This document shows, one piece after another, positions 35,175 to 44,374 of a DNA stretch of 64,000 nt. The DNA comes from Bacteroidota bacterium. GTDB taxonomy: Bacteria > Bacteroidota > Bacteroidia > Chitinophagales > Chitinophagaceae. The notes under the pieces were generated by a model that saw nothing but the letters and a program-made list of their open reading frames with translations, ran no database searches and was not told the DNA's origin. The stretch spans positions 248,001 through 312,000 of the forward strand of contig JAIUNW010000003.1 in assembly GCA_020161535.1 (NCBI GenBank). The letters run 5' to 3'. The first letter of the stretch is position 1. The number at the start of each line of letters is the position of its first letter. The position numbers and the translations under genes are program-made.

Positions 35175-36698
35175 ATGTCGACCAGCCGAAGAGCAATTGA
35201 GATCATGGACACCACCCTGCGCGATGGTGAACAAACCAGCGGGGTATCTTTTTCCGCCTCCGAAAAACTGACCATTGCCCAGCTCCTGCTCACCGAAGTG
35301 AAAGTAGATCGCATTGAAATCGCTTCTGCCCGCGTGTCGGAAGGTGAGTTCGACGCGGTGAAGAAAATCACCAAATGGGCCAAGCAACAAGGGCTGCTCG
35401 ATAAAGTGGAGGTGCTCAGTTTTGTGGATGGTGATGTGTCGGTACAATGGATGATCCAGGCCGGCGCCAAAGTAATGAACCTGCTAACCAAGGGTTCGCT
35501 CAATCACCTCACCCACCAATTACGCAAGAAACCCGAAGAACATTTTGCTGATATCGCGGCAGTACTCAGCCTGGCAAAGAAAAAAGGCATCCAGGCCAAT
35601 ATATACCTGGAAGACTGGAGCAATGGCATGCGGCATTCGCCGGATTATGTGTTTCAGTACCTCGATTTCCTGCAAACCCAATCGGTAAAAAGAGTGATGC
35701 TGCCCGATACCCTCGGCGTGCTCACACCGGCCGAAGTGTTTGATTTTGTTTCGGCTATAGTTAACCGTTACCCACATACGCATTTCGACTTCCACGCACA
35801 CAACGATTATGACCTCGGTACCGCCAATGTGCTGGAAGCCATCAAGGCCGGTGCGCATGGCTTGCACCTCACCATCAATGGCATGGGCGAAAGAGCCGGT
35901 AATGCGCCTCTTGCCAGCGCCATCGCCGTACTGAACGACTTCATGCCTTCGGTCAAAACCCGGGTGGCAGAAAAATCTTTGTATTCGGTCAGCAAGCTGG
36001 TAGAAACCTTCAGCGGTTTTCGCATTCCGGCCAACAAACCGGTGGTGGGCGAAAATGTCTTTACCCAAACCGCCGGGATTCATGCCGATGGCGACAAAAA
36101 GAACAAACTCTATTTCAGTGACCTGATGCCCGAACGTTTTGGCCGCCAGCGCAAATATGCACTCGGCAAAACCAGTGGCAAGGCCAATATTGAAAACAAC
36201 CTCGCGCAATTAGGCATCCAACTCAGCGATGCCGACCTGAAAAAAGTGACCCAGCGCATTATTGAACTCGGTGATCGCAAAGAAGTGGTGACGCAGGCCG
36301 ACCTGCCCTATATTATTGGTGATGTGCTCGACAGCAATCAACACGAAGAGCATGTAACGATCGACAGCTATGTACTCATGCACGCCAAAAACCTGAAGCC
36401 TTCTGTTACCCTGCAGATCAGTTTGCGTGGTGAAAAATTTGAAGAACAGGCGCAGGGCGATGGCCAGTACGATGCCTTCATGAATGCACTGAAAAAAGTG
36501 TACAAGCTGAAGAAAATAGAGTTGCCGGTATTGACCGATTACACGGTGCGCATTCCGCCTGGTGGCAAGAGTGATGCCCTTTGTGAAACGGTCATCACCT
36601 GGCGATTAAACAACCGTGAATTCAAAACCCGCGGACTAGACAGCGATCAAACCGTGTCGGCCATCAAGGCCACACAGAAGATGCTGAATATTATCTAA
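35175..36698 (+). CDS. cimA: Citramalate synthase-like enzyme (LeuA/CimA family)
   Basis: Condenses acetyl-CoA with a 2-oxo acid. The DRE-TIM barrel motifs are DTTLRDGEQTSGVSFS, with the catalytic Arg and metal Asp, and FDFHAHNDYDLG with the HxH pair, followed by GMGERAGNAPL. A C-terminal regulatory domain (DYTVRIPPGGKSDAL) makes 507 residues. The details GEQTSGVSFSASEKL, DRIEIASARVS, NLLTKGSL and YLEDWSNGMRHSPDYV recall, from memory, the Leptospira-type (R)-citramalate synthase more than standard 2-isopropylmalate synthase. Pyruvate would then be the acceptor, leading to isoleucine. Annotation as LeuA remains possible. Confidence 0.85.
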   Translation: MSTSRRAIEIMDTTLRDGEQTSGVSFSASEKLTIAQLLLTEVKVDRIEIASARVSEGEFDAVKKITKWAKQQGLLDKVEVLSFVDGDVSVQWMIQAGAKVMNLLTKGSLNHLTHQLRKKPEEHFADIAAVLSLAKKKGIQANIYLEDWSNGMRHSPDYVFQYLDFLQTQSVKRVMLPDTLGVLTPAEVFDFVSAIVNRYPHTHFDFHAHNDYDLGTANVLEAIKAGAHGLHLTINGMGERAGNAPLASAIAVLNDFMPSVKTRVAEKSLYSVSKLVETFSGFRIPANKPVVGENVFTQTAGIHADGDKKNKLYFSDLMPERFGRQRKYALGKTSGKANIENNLAQLGIQLSDADLKKVTQRIIELGDRKEVVTQADLPYIIGDVLDSNQHEEHVTIDSYVLMHAKNLKPSVTLQISLRGEKFEEQAQGDGQYDAFMNALKKVYKLKKIELPVLTDYTVRIPPGGKSDALCETVITWRLNNREFKTRGLDSDQTVSAIKATQKMLNII

Positions 36699-36726
36699 TA
36701 AATACAATCACGCGAAAAGCAATCGA

Positions 36727-37800
36727 ATGGCTACCAAAAAAATACTCATCGTACCCGGCGATGGCATCGGTCAGGAAGTAACTGCGGCCGGTAAAAAAGT
36801 ACTCGACAAAATAGCGGCCAAATTTGGCCACACCTTTCAGTACGATGAAGCCCTGATTGGCCATGCGGCCATCGAAGCCACGGGACAAGCCCTGCCCGAT
36901 GTTTCGCTCGAAAAAATGCGCGCTTCAGACGCCGTATTATTTGGCGCTGTAGGCCATCCCAAATACGACAACGACCCTTCGGCCAAAGTGCGCCCCGAGC
37001 AGGGCTTGCTGAAAATGCGCAAAGAGCTTGGCCTCTATGCAAACCTGCGCCCCATCAAATTATTCGATGAACTGTTAGAAGCGTCCAGCATCAAGCCCGA
37101 GATCCTCAAAGGCGCCGATATTCTTTTCTTTCGCGAACTGACCGGTGATATTTATTTCGGCGAGAAAGGCCGCAAAAACAATGGCGATACCGCTTTTGAC
37201 ATCGCCGAATACAGTCGTTACGAAGTAGAACGCATCGCCCGCAAAGCATTTGAAGCTGCCCGCGGTCGTCGCAAAAAACTTTGTTCGGTCGACAAAGCAA
37301 ATGTGCTGGAGACCAGTCGCCTCTGGCGCGAAACCGTACAACAGGTAGCGAAAGAGTATCCCGATGTGGAACTCGAACACCAGTTTGTAGATTCGATGGC
37401 GATGTTGCTGATCAAAGACCCGCGTCGTTATGATGTAGTGGTAACCGCGAATCTTTTTGGCGATATCCTCACCGACGAAGCTTCCCAAATTGCAGGCTCC
37501 ATGGGCATGCTTGCCAGCGCTTCCATTGGCGATGGTACCGGCGTGTATGAACCCATCCATGGATCAGCACACGATATCACCGGCAAAGGCATTGCCAATC
37601 CGCTGGCTTCGATTTTGTCCGCCGCTTTGCTGCTCGACATTTCCTTCGGCCTTAAAGCCGAAGCAGCAGCCATTATCAATGCGGTCGACCAGGTTTTAAA
37701 AGCAGGCTATCGTACCAAAGACATCGCGAATGCGACAACGCCAGCCAATATGATTTTAAACACCGAAGCCATGGGCCAGGAAGTGGTGAATCGCCTCTAA
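36727..37800 (+). CDS. leuB: 3-isopropylmalate dehydrogenase
   Basis: Oxidatively decarboxylates 3-isopropylmalate (or 3-methylmalate in the citramalate route) with NAD. Motifs: IVPGDGIGQEV at the N-terminus, GLYANLRPIK with the substrate-binding Arg, FRELTGDIYFGE, and NLFGDILTDEASQIAGSMGMLASAS-type dinucleotide site (cited in part). 357 residues. Last gene of the operon, followed by a clear hairpin terminator. Confidence 0.96.
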   Translation: MATKKILIVPGDGIGQEVTAAGKKVLDKIAAKFGHTFQYDEALIGHAAIEATGQALPDVSLEKMRASDAVLFGAVGHPKYDNDPSAKVRPEQGLLKMRKELGLYANLRPIKLFDELLEASSIKPEILKGADILFFRELTGDIYFGEKGRKNNGDTAFDIAEYSRYEVERIARKAFEAARGRRKKLCSVDKANVLETSRLWRETVQQVAKEYPDVELEHQFVDSMAMLLIKDPRRYDVVVTANLFGDILTDEASQIAGSMGMLASASIGDGTGVYEPIHGSAHDITGKGIANPLASILSAALLLDISFGLKAEAAAIINAVDQVLKAGYRTKDIANATTPANMILNTEAMGQEVVNRL

Positions 37801-37837
37801 GTCAGGGTAATCGCCTTATTAAATAGACAAAAAAAGC

Positions 37838-37878
37838 GCCGTCATGTGATGCAAATCATATTCGACGGCTTCTTTTTT
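37838..37878 (+). terminator. Terminator of the leu/cim operon
   Basis: GCCGTC (37838-37843) pairs with GACGGC (37864-37869), with inner TGAT/ATCA complementarity, and is followed by TTCTTTTTT. It lies 37 bp after the leuB stop. Its T-run overlaps the region just upstream of the next gene, so the promoter of that gene must be very close. Confidence 0.78.
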
Positions 37879-37897
37879 GTGTAGCTTCGCCAGCGAA

Positions 37898-38278
37898 ATG
37901 ACTATAACTGTTCGTCATATCGCTGCTGCTTATCTTCTCTTACTCACCCTGCTGAAGCTGGCGGCCGTTCCGTTTGCCTGTATGGAATACGCCCTTAACA
38001 AAGACTATATTGCTGCCAACCTTTGTGAAAACAGGAACAAACCGGCCATGAAATGTTTTGGTACCTGTCAGCTTGAAAAGCAACTCGCCAAAAACGCCGA
38101 CATACCCGGTACGACCAACCAAAAAAGCTTCACGACCATCAGCATCGATTATTTCGATGGCATCGACAGCATCGATCTTCCGCTGTTCAGCAAAGACATC
38201 CGTTTACAATACGGTTTCATAGAAAAGCTTCGCTTCAACCAATTTACCAACCTGGTTTTTCATCCCCCACTGGCTTAA
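37898..38278 (+). CDS. Membrane-anchored Cys-motif protein of copper gene clusters
   Basis: 126 residues from ATG 37898; upstream in-frame codons overlap the terminator. One N-terminal hydrophobic segment (HIAAAYLLLLTLLKLAAVPF) is followed by YALNKDYIAANLCENRNKPAMKCFGTCQLEKQLAK. The CEN-x(8)-C-x(3)-C pattern is familiar from small Bacteroidota proteins found beside MbnP and SCO genes, and looks suited to metal binding outside the cytoplasm. The exact job is unknown. The four following genes form a putative copper operon, 184 bp downstream. Confidence 0.68.
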   Translation: MTITVRHIAAAYLLLLTLLKLAAVPFACMEYALNKDYIAANLCENRNKPAMKCFGTCQLEKQLAKNADIPGTTNQKSFTTISIDYFDGIDSIDLPLFSKDIRLQYGFIEKLRFNQFTNLVFHPPLA

Positions 38279-38462
38279 GCCGACCCTGCATTTTACCGGG
38301 CAGTCATTACCGCGGTCGTTTGGACCTCACGATTGTATAAGCGTCATCACTTGCTACTACCTGTTGTTTACAAGAGGTGGGTATAAACTTGTCGATAGGC
38401 GAAAGACGGCTGCTACCCCCCTTTTCCCACCTGATTACAGATCAAATTAAATACTTCGATAC
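38279..38462. other. Promoter-proximal gap in the copper cluster
   Basis: This 184-bp gap separates the CEN-motif gene from the MbnP gene. It contains no open frame of note and no clear terminator hairpin. Whether the MbnP operon has its own promoter here, or is read through from 37898, cannot be decided by eye. Confidence 0.4.
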
Positions 38463-39266
38463 ATGAAAAAATATTTCCTGCTTTGCCTGGCGATCGCCAG
38501 CTTGACCGCTTGCCAAAAAGACGATGCACCAACACCAGATAGCAATGTTAAAGCCGCTTTGTCGGTCGAGTTTGACAATATTGTCGGCGGACAAAACCTT
38601 GTTCTCAACACCGGCACTTACACCAATAGTTTTGCAGAGTCTTATTCTGTTTCTGAACTGCGTTATTATGTGAGCAATTTCAAACTCACCAATACCAGTG
38701 GCGTAACCTATACCGTGCCGCAAGACAGCAGTTATTTTCTGATCGTTGAAAGCGACGAAACCAAACACGAGGCCGAACTGCTGGTGCCGCAAGGTGATTA
38801 CAGCAGCATCAGTTTTACAGTAGGTGTAGATAGCCTGCGCAGCACCATGGACCTGAGCAAACGCACCGGCGTGCTCGACCCTGCCGGCGATATGGAAACC
38901 AGCATGTACTGGGGATGGAACAGTGGTTATATCTTCTTCAAGATGGAAGGCATTTCAGCCGCTGCGCCACTCGATAATTCTGGTCAGCATAAGTTTCGTT
39001 ACCATATCGGTGGGTTTGGTGGTTACTCAGCTCCCACTATCAACAACATCAAAACGGTTACACTCGATTTAACAGCAGGTGGTGTACCCAAAGTAAGAAC
39101 GGGTCGCGAAGCAAATATTCACCTGATGGTGGATGTTGCAAAAGTGCTTGATGGCAATACGCCGGTAAGTATTGCGGCACATCCATCGGTGATGTTCAGC
39201 GACTTCAGCGTTACCATCGCCAACAATTACAGTTCTATGTTCCGCCACGATCATACCGAAAACTAG
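38463..39266 (+). CDS. MbnP-family copper-binding lipoprotein
   Basis: Lipobox LTACQ at residue 17 anchors the protein outside the inner membrane. The MbnP core is visible: LSVEFDNIVGGQNLVLNTG, then SYSVSELRYYVSNFKL, EAELLVPQGDYSSISFTVGVD and MYWGWNSGYIFFKMEG, the last holding the conserved Trp residues. In methanotrophs the diheme enzyme MbnH converts a Trp of MbnP to kynurenine and so creates a copper site. The next gene (4 bp away) encodes an MbnH/MauG-type diheme protein, so the same partnership is likely. 267 residues. Confidence 0.87.
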   Translation: MKKYFLLCLAIASLTACQKDDAPTPDSNVKAALSVEFDNIVGGQNLVLNTGTYTNSFAESYSVSELRYYVSNFKLTNTSGVTYTVPQDSSYFLIVESDETKHEAELLVPQGDYSSISFTVGVDSLRSTMDLSKRTGVLDPAGDMETSMYWGWNSGYIFFKMEGISAAAPLDNSGQHKFRYHIGGFGGYSAPTINNIKTVTLDLTAGGVPKVRTGREANIHLMVDVAKVLDGNTPVSIAAHPSVMFSDFSVTIANNYSSMFRHDHTEN

Positions 39267-39270
39267 GTAT

Positions 39271-40296
39271 ATGTTACGCAAGCCAATAGGGGTGGTTTTG
39301 ATCCTGCTATTATTGGGCGCCTGCTCTAAAGAAGTCATCAGTCATTTCGCGACTTTCGAAAAACCTGCTGATTTTCCCGAGCCGGTGTATCATTTTGCCA
39401 GCAATGAAATCACCGAAGAAAAATTTGAATTGGGTCGTAAACTGTTTTACGAACCAAGGTTGTCGCGCGATAATACCATCAGTTGCGCCAGTTGTCACAT
39501 ACAATCTTCCGGCTTTACCCAGCACGGTCACGATGTCAGCCATGGCATCGATGACCGGCTGGGCAGCCGCAATTCGCCACCCGTGATGAACCTGGCCTGG
39601 AGCCCGACGTATTTTTGGGATGGTGGTGTATTTGACCTCGACCTGCAACCGATCGCACCCATTCTCAACGTAGTGGAGATGGATGAAAAACTGGAGAATG
39701 TATTGAACAAACTCCGCGCACATCCCGATTATCCCGGGCTGTTTAAAAAAGCGTTTGGCACCGACGAAATCAGTTCCGATCGCTTTCTGAAAGCACTTTC
39801 TCAATACATGCTGATGCTGGTGAGCGATCAGTCGAAATACGACAGCGTGATGCGCAAACAGGGACCCAGTTTCACCGATGATGAAGCAGCCGGTTATACA
39901 CTGTTCATACAAAACTGCAGTTCCTGCCACAAAGAACCCTTGTTCACCGACTATTCTTTTCGCAACAATGGCATTGGCATAGGCGCCAACAACGACAAAG
40001 GCCGCTACCTCGTTACCTTGAATGAACTCGATCTCTACAAATTCAAAGTGCCCAGCCTGCGCAACCTTTCCTATACATCGCCCTATATGCACGATGGCCG
40101 TTTCATCAGCCTCGAAGCTGTGTTAGAACAATATGCGTTGCATGTGCAGGCCACACCCAATCTCGACAATGCCTTACAGCAAAACGGAAAACTGGGCATA
40201 TCACTCAACAGCACAGAACAAAAACAAATCATCAGCTTTTTAAAAACACTGAACGACAAAAATTTCATCACCAATAAACGCTTTGCCGAACCATGA
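39271..40296 (+). CDS. Diheme MauG/MbnH-type cytochrome c peroxidase
   Basis: A lipoprotein (lipobox LLGACSK) with two c-type heme motifs, CASCH at about residue 74 and CSSCH at about residue 215. The CCP/MauG features PRLSRDNTISCASCHIQ, GSRNSPPVMNLAW, YFWDGGVFDLDLQ and SLRNLSYTSPYMHDGR are present. 341 residues. MauG-like enzymes oxidise Trp side chains through a bis-Fe(IV) state; the neighbouring MbnP is the expected substrate. Its stop overlaps the next start (ATGA at 40293). Confidence 0.9.
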   Translation: MLRKPIGVVLILLLLGACSKEVISHFATFEKPADFPEPVYHFASNEITEEKFELGRKLFYEPRLSRDNTISCASCHIQSSGFTQHGHDVSHGIDDRLGSRNSPPVMNLAWSPTYFWDGGVFDLDLQPIAPILNVVEMDEKLENVLNKLRAHPDYPGLFKKAFGTDEISSDRFLKALSQYMLMLVSDQSKYDSVMRKQGPSFTDDEAAGYTLFIQNCSSCHKEPLFTDYSFRNNGIGIGANNDKGRYLVTLNELDLYKFKVPSLRNLSYTSPYMHDGRFISLEAVLEQYALHVQATPNLDNALQQNGKLGISLNSTEQKQIISFLKTLNDKNFITNKRFAEP

Positions 40297-41213
40297 TACG
40301 TACCATACTTACCGCTGCCTGTTTTTTATTAGTATCGCTTAGTACCAAGGCCTGCGATATTTGCGGCTGTGGCGTAGGCGGCTATTATATTGGCATATTG
40401 CCCGACTTCAATAAAACCGTATTCGGCATTCGCTATCGCCACAACCATTTGCGCACGCATATCGGCGCCGGTGGTGAAAGCTCTTACCTGACCACCGATG
40501 AAACTTATCGCACAGCCGAATTATGGGGTGGCTGGTCGCTCGGAAAAAAATTTCGCATGATGGGGTACCTGCCGGTTAGCTTCAACGAAAAGCACAACCA
40601 GGGCGAAACCTATCACAAAACCGGTATGGGCGATATCGGTTTGCAGGGTTATTATAACCTGCTCAACCGGCGCAAGACCTATGGTGAAAAATTGCTGGTG
40701 CAAACACTGTGGGCAGGTGTTGGTGTGAAACTGCCCGTGGGCAAATACGACAATAGCAAAGCGGTCGAGAATTCAGCCGGCGCCAACCTTTTTCAGTTGG
40801 GTACAGGCAGTGTCGACTTCACCCTCAATGCCATGTATGATATTCGGTTACAGGATTTGGGGTTAAGTGTGGTTAGTAGCTACAAGATCAATACCACCAA
40901 TCGCTACGATTACCAGTATGGCAATAAATTCAGCCTGGCTGCGCAGTTGTACCACAAGTGGCGCGTAAAAAACAAATACAGTATTGCGCCCAACGCCGGA
41001 CTCTCGTATGAAACGGCCAAACGCGATTTGAACCACGAGGTTAAAACCGATGTATCCGGTGGGCACCTGGTGCTGGCTGGCGGCGGTTGCGAAATTTCGA
41101 TGGGCAAATGGGCCGTGGGTGCTAACTTTCAGTTGCCTGTGCAGCAGAACCTGGCCAATGGCTTCGTGAAAGCCGGCAACCGGGGCATGCTGCATGTGTC
41201 GATTGTATTGTAA
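40293..41213 (+). CDS. Outer-membrane beta-barrel-like protein of the copper operon
   Basis: Signal peptide MIRTILTAACFLLVSLSTKA followed by CDICGCGVGGYYIGILP, a Cys-Gly cluster that could bind metal right after the cleavage site. The rest has alternating aromatic strands (VFGIRYRHNHLRTH, FRMMGYLPVSFNEKHNQG, LLVQTLWAGVGVKLPVGKYD), as in transporter-like outer-membrane barrels. 306 residues. Translationally coupled to the diheme gene upstream and 11 bp before the SCO gene; a role in copper movement across the outer membrane is inferred from this setting. Confidence 0.72.
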   Translation: MIRTILTAACFLLVSLSTKACDICGCGVGGYYIGILPDFNKTVFGIRYRHNHLRTHIGAGGESSYLTTDETYRTAELWGGWSLGKKFRMMGYLPVSFNEKHNQGETYHKTGMGDIGLQGYYNLLNRRKTYGEKLLVQTLWAGVGVKLPVGKYDNSKAVENSAGANLFQLGTGSVDFTLNAMYDIRLQDLGLSVVSSYKINTTNRYDYQYGNKFSLAAQLYHKWRVKNKYSIAPNAGLSYETAKRDLNHEVKTDVSGGHLVLAGGGCEISMGKWAVGANFQLPVQQNLANGFVKAGNRGMLHVSIVL

Positions 41214-41224
41214 ACATTCCATGC

Positions 41225-41836
41225 ATGGCTACTCGATTGTCGAACATCTCTGTATTCCTGGTACTAACACTCACCCTGCTGGCCCTGGGATACATGATTT
41301 ACCAGTTTACCGCGCGCAAGAACAGTTTACCGGTATTGGGTGAACCCGGCCATACGGCGGGTGATTTTTCTTTCACCAACCAAGACGGACAAGTTGTTAC
41401 CCGTCAAATGGTCGACGGCAAAACCACCGTGGTAGAATATTTTTTTACCACCTGTCCGGGCATTTGTAAAACCATGAACCGGAACCTGCAAACCATTCAC
41501 GAGACATTTAAAAACGATTCCAACCTGGTTATACTTTCCCATACAGTAAATCCCGAAACCGATTCGGTGCCGGTGATGGCAGCCTATGCTAAAACCATTG
41601 GCGCCCAGGCCCCGTCCTGGCAATTGCTCACCGGCGATAAATATGCTTTGTACAAAGCCGCCAGAGAAGATTATTTACTCGCGGTTGAAGACAGCGCTAA
41701 CAACAAAGATTTTATCCATACCGAATACGTAGCCCTGGTCGACGGTAAACGACGGGTTCGCGGCTTCTACGATGCCACACAAAAAGAAAGCATCGACAAA
41801 CTTGCCGCTGATATCCGCCAACTCCTCAATGATTAG
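41225..41836 (+). CDS. SCO1/SenC-family copper chaperone
   Basis: A membrane-anchored thioredoxin-fold protein that delivers copper or reduces cysteines during cytochrome oxidase assembly. An N-terminal helix (VFLVLTLTLLALGYMIYQF) anchors it; the copper ligands are the CPGIC motif (CxxxC) and the His in DFIHTEYVALVDG. 203 residues. Its presence completes the copper theme of 37.9-41.8 kb. Confidence 0.94.
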   Translation: MATRLSNISVFLVLTLTLLALGYMIYQFTARKNSLPVLGEPGHTAGDFSFTNQDGQVVTRQMVDGKTTVVEYFFTTCPGICKTMNRNLQTIHETFKNDSNLVILSHTVNPETDSVPVMAAYAKTIGAQAPSWQLLTGDKYALYKAAREDYLLAVEDSANNKDFIHTEYVALVDGKRRVRGFYDATQKESIDKLAADIRQLLND

Positions 41837-41896
41837 CGGCTATGCCTACCCGTTACCGAAAAAGGTGCGCGTCAAACCACTTCAACGAGGGGCTTT

Positions 41897-43087
41897 TCAG
41901 GAAAGCGCTTGCAAGGCATCTACAAAAAGCTTGAGCTCATCGGCCGTACCCAAACTCACGCGGCACCAGGGTTTTTTCTGCACTTCAAAAACGCGTATGC
42001 CCACGCCCTTGGCCATCATGGCATCCAGAAAATCCTTGCCCTTCATTTTAATGGGGAAGATCACGAAATTGGTATAGGAGGGAATATAGTCTTTGTATCC
42101 CAGGGCCGTTAGTCTTTCACACAGCCATTTTTTATTGGCGTTGTTTTTCTCCTTGGTCATGATTTGGAAAGCCATGTCATCCATACTGGCTTTGGCGGCA
42201 AAAATCGAGGTGTACGCAAGGTCCAATCCACCGAACGTGATTTTGCCAAGCGCAGCGATGAACGCCGGTTGCGCCACCACATAACCCACCCGCAATCCGG
42301 CCAGTCCCATGATCTTTGAAAATGTGCGCGCAATGATGATGTTCTTGCCCTGGTTGATCAGCTCGATCATTGATTTGGTGGCATTGCCTTCTACCAATTC
42401 CATATACGCTTCGTCAACAAATACCGGCACCCTTGCCGATACCCGTGAACAGAAATCAAGTAATTCATCGGCCTTGGTAACTGCACCGGTTGGGTTATTT
42501 GGATTGCAGATATAAACGAGTTTGGTATTGCCATCAATCGCTGCTTCCATGGCTTTCAGGTCGTGCGACCAATCGGCCTTGCATGGCACGGATTTCCATT
42601 GTGCGCCCACTGCTTCTGCCGTTGTGACGATCGACATAAAAGTGGGATCGGCCGAAATAATATTGCCACCTTTCATGAACTGCAACATGGCCACTTTTTC
42701 CAGGAGGTCGGTGCTACCAGCGCCCATCATAATGCATTCGGGCTTCACGCCTTCTTTCAGCGCGATCTTATTCGCCAGGTCCACCGATTCTTTCCAGGCA
42801 TAGCGATTTCCTTGCTGCACCGTATCCAACACCGCTTGCCGGGCGACAGCCGAAGGACCATAGGGATTTTCATTCGAGTTGAGTCGCGCGAGTAAGGCCG
42901 GCATATCCGGCTGCCATTCGGGCAATATTTCGCGAACCATCGGGCTGCGATAAATATGTCCGTCCTCATCCAACGGAATGTCCTGACCCGGACGAGCACC
43001 CAGCCCCAGGTAGGGAAAACTAGCCAGGGCACCGAGGCTTAATAGTCCGGATTTCAATAATTGTCGGCGGGCAATTTGCTTATTCAT
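41897..43087 (-). CDS. HisC-like aminotransferase with a Tat-type signal
   Basis: A class I/II aminotransferase resembling histidinol-phosphate aminotransferase. PLP-binding motifs: NPNNPTGAVT, FVDEAYMELV and RTFSKIMGLAGLRVGY with the Schiff-base Lys. The N-terminus is MNKQIARRQLLKSGLLSLGA, a twin-arginine signal followed by a hydrophobic stretch, so the enzyme appears to be exported folded with its PLP. That location is unusual for a HisC-type enzyme and argues against a role in histidine synthesis. 396 residues. It is divergent from another Tat-signal protein. Confidence 0.87.
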   Translation of the reverse strand: MNKQIARRQLLKSGLLSLGALASFPYLGLGARPGQDIPLDEDGHIYRSPMVREILPEWQPDMPALLARLNSNENPYGPSAVARQAVLDTVQQGNRYAWKESVDLANKIALKEGVKPECIMMGAGSTDLLEKVAMLQFMKGGNIISADPTFMSIVTTAEAVGAQWKSVPCKADWSHDLKAMEAAIDGNTKLVYICNPNNPTGAVTKADELLDFCSRVSARVPVFVDEAYMELVEGNATKSMIELINQGKNIIIARTFSKIMGLAGLRVGYVVAQPAFIAALGKITFGGLDLAYTSIFAAKASMDDMAFQIMTKEKNNANKKWLCERLTALGYKDYIPSYTNFVIFPIKMKGKDFLDAMMAKGVGIRVFEVQKKPWCRVSLGTADELKLFVDALQALS

Positions 43088-43203
43088 GCTTTGCTTTCTA
43101 AGTTAAGGATTTTTTAATGCAGGCCGGAAAAATCCTGTTGAAAGGATGTTGGTGTTTATGGTTATTTTCAAGGTCGATAATTGTCAAGCTCAAACGTTTT
43201 GTC

Positions 43204-44343
43204 ATGAACAATCGCCGGAAATTTCTCCAGCACCTGACAGGTGGTATCGTTGCCCTTCCTTTTTTGTCGCTCCATAGTTTGGCAGCCACCGAAACGGAAG
43301 CCACGGGCACCTTGCTGCAACCATCGCCCGAACAACCCTATGCGGGCCCTGTTTTACGGGTAGCCATCATGGGTCTGGGCGGATATGGTACCATGGTGGC
43401 AGAAGCCATGCGCGCCTGCAAAAAAGCCAAACTGGTAGGCGTTATCAGCGGAACCCCCGCCAAAATTGATGCCTGGCAAACCCGCTACCACATTCCGGAG
43501 AAGAACTGTTACAACTATGAGAACTTTGACAAAATCAAAGACAATCCTGATATCGATGCGGTATATGTTATCACCCCCAATGCGCTACACAAAGAGCAGG
43601 TGATACGCGTAGCAAAAGCCGGCAAACACGTCATCTGCGAAAAACCAATGGCGCTGAATGCCAAAGAGGGACAAGAAATGGTAGATGCCTGTAAGAAAGC
43701 AGGCGTAAAACTGCTGGTCGGTTATCGCATGCACTTCGAACCAAAAACGTTGGAGATCATTCGCCTGCGAAAAGCAGGTGAATTGGGTAAGATAAAATTC
43801 TTCGAGGGACTAAGCGGTTTTGCCATCGGCGATCCCAACCAATGGCGACTGAACAAAGCCCTGGCCGGCGGTGGCGCCATGATGGACATCGGCATTTATT
43901 CGGTTAATGGTGCCCGTTATATGACCGGCGAAGAACCGGTTTGGGTAACGGCCGAAGAAACAAAAACCGATCCCGTCAAATTCAAAGAGGGCGTTGATGA
44001 AACCATCCAATTTCAATTCGGCTTTCCCAGCGGCGCGGTCGCTTCCTGCCTCAGCACCTATAGCATGAATTTTCTCGATAAATTTTTCCTGGTTGGCACC
44101 AATGGCTTTGGTGAGCTGCAACCGGCTACCGGTTATGGACCTATACAGGGAAAAACACATAAGGGTCCGTTGAGTGCTTTGCATGTGACCCACCAAACTG
44201 TGCAGATGGAAGAAATGTCAGACATCATTCTGCAAAACAAAACACCGGTGGTGCCGGTAGATGGGGAAGAAGGGCTGAAAGACCTGAAGATCATCGACGC
44301 CATTTACTTGGCGGCAAGAACCGGTAAAAAGATAATGCTATAG
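43204..44343 (+). CDS. Gfo/Idh/MocA oxidoreductase with a Tat signal
   Basis: The ATG at 43204 starts a twin-arginine signal (MNNRRKFLQHLTGGIVALPF), which is why the longer in-frame extension from 43117 is rejected; 379 residues. The mature part has the dinucleotide loop IMGLGGYGTMVAEAM, ICEKPMALN (EKP motif) and GGGAMMDIGIYSVNGARY. This is the layout of periplasmic glucose-fructose oxidoreductase-like enzymes, exported folded with NADP. Substrate unknown; perhaps a cell-surface sugar. Followed by a strong terminator. Confidence 0.9.
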   Translation: MNNRRKFLQHLTGGIVALPFLSLHSLAATETEATGTLLQPSPEQPYAGPVLRVAIMGLGGYGTMVAEAMRACKKAKLVGVISGTPAKIDAWQTRYHIPEKNCYNYENFDKIKDNPDIDAVYVITPNALHKEQVIRVAKAGKHVICEKPMALNAKEGQEMVDACKKAGVKLLVGYRMHFEPKTLEIIRLRKAGELGKIKFFEGLSGFAIGDPNQWRLNKALAGGGAMMDIGIYSVNGARYMTGEEPVWVTAEETKTDPVKFKEGVDETIQFQFGFPSGAVASCLSTYSMNFLDKFFLVGTNGFGELQPATGYGPIQGKTHKGPLSALHVTHQTVQMEEMSDIILQNKTPVVPVDGEEGLKDLKIIDAIYLAARTGKKIML

Positions 44344-44374
44344 CCGCAAAAATATTTCACTACCCGAAAAACAA

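Noticed and set aside
38463..41213. Methanobactin gene cluster
   Set aside because: MbnP and a MbnH-like enzyme are present, but no MbnA precursor or MbnB/MbnC maturation genes were found.
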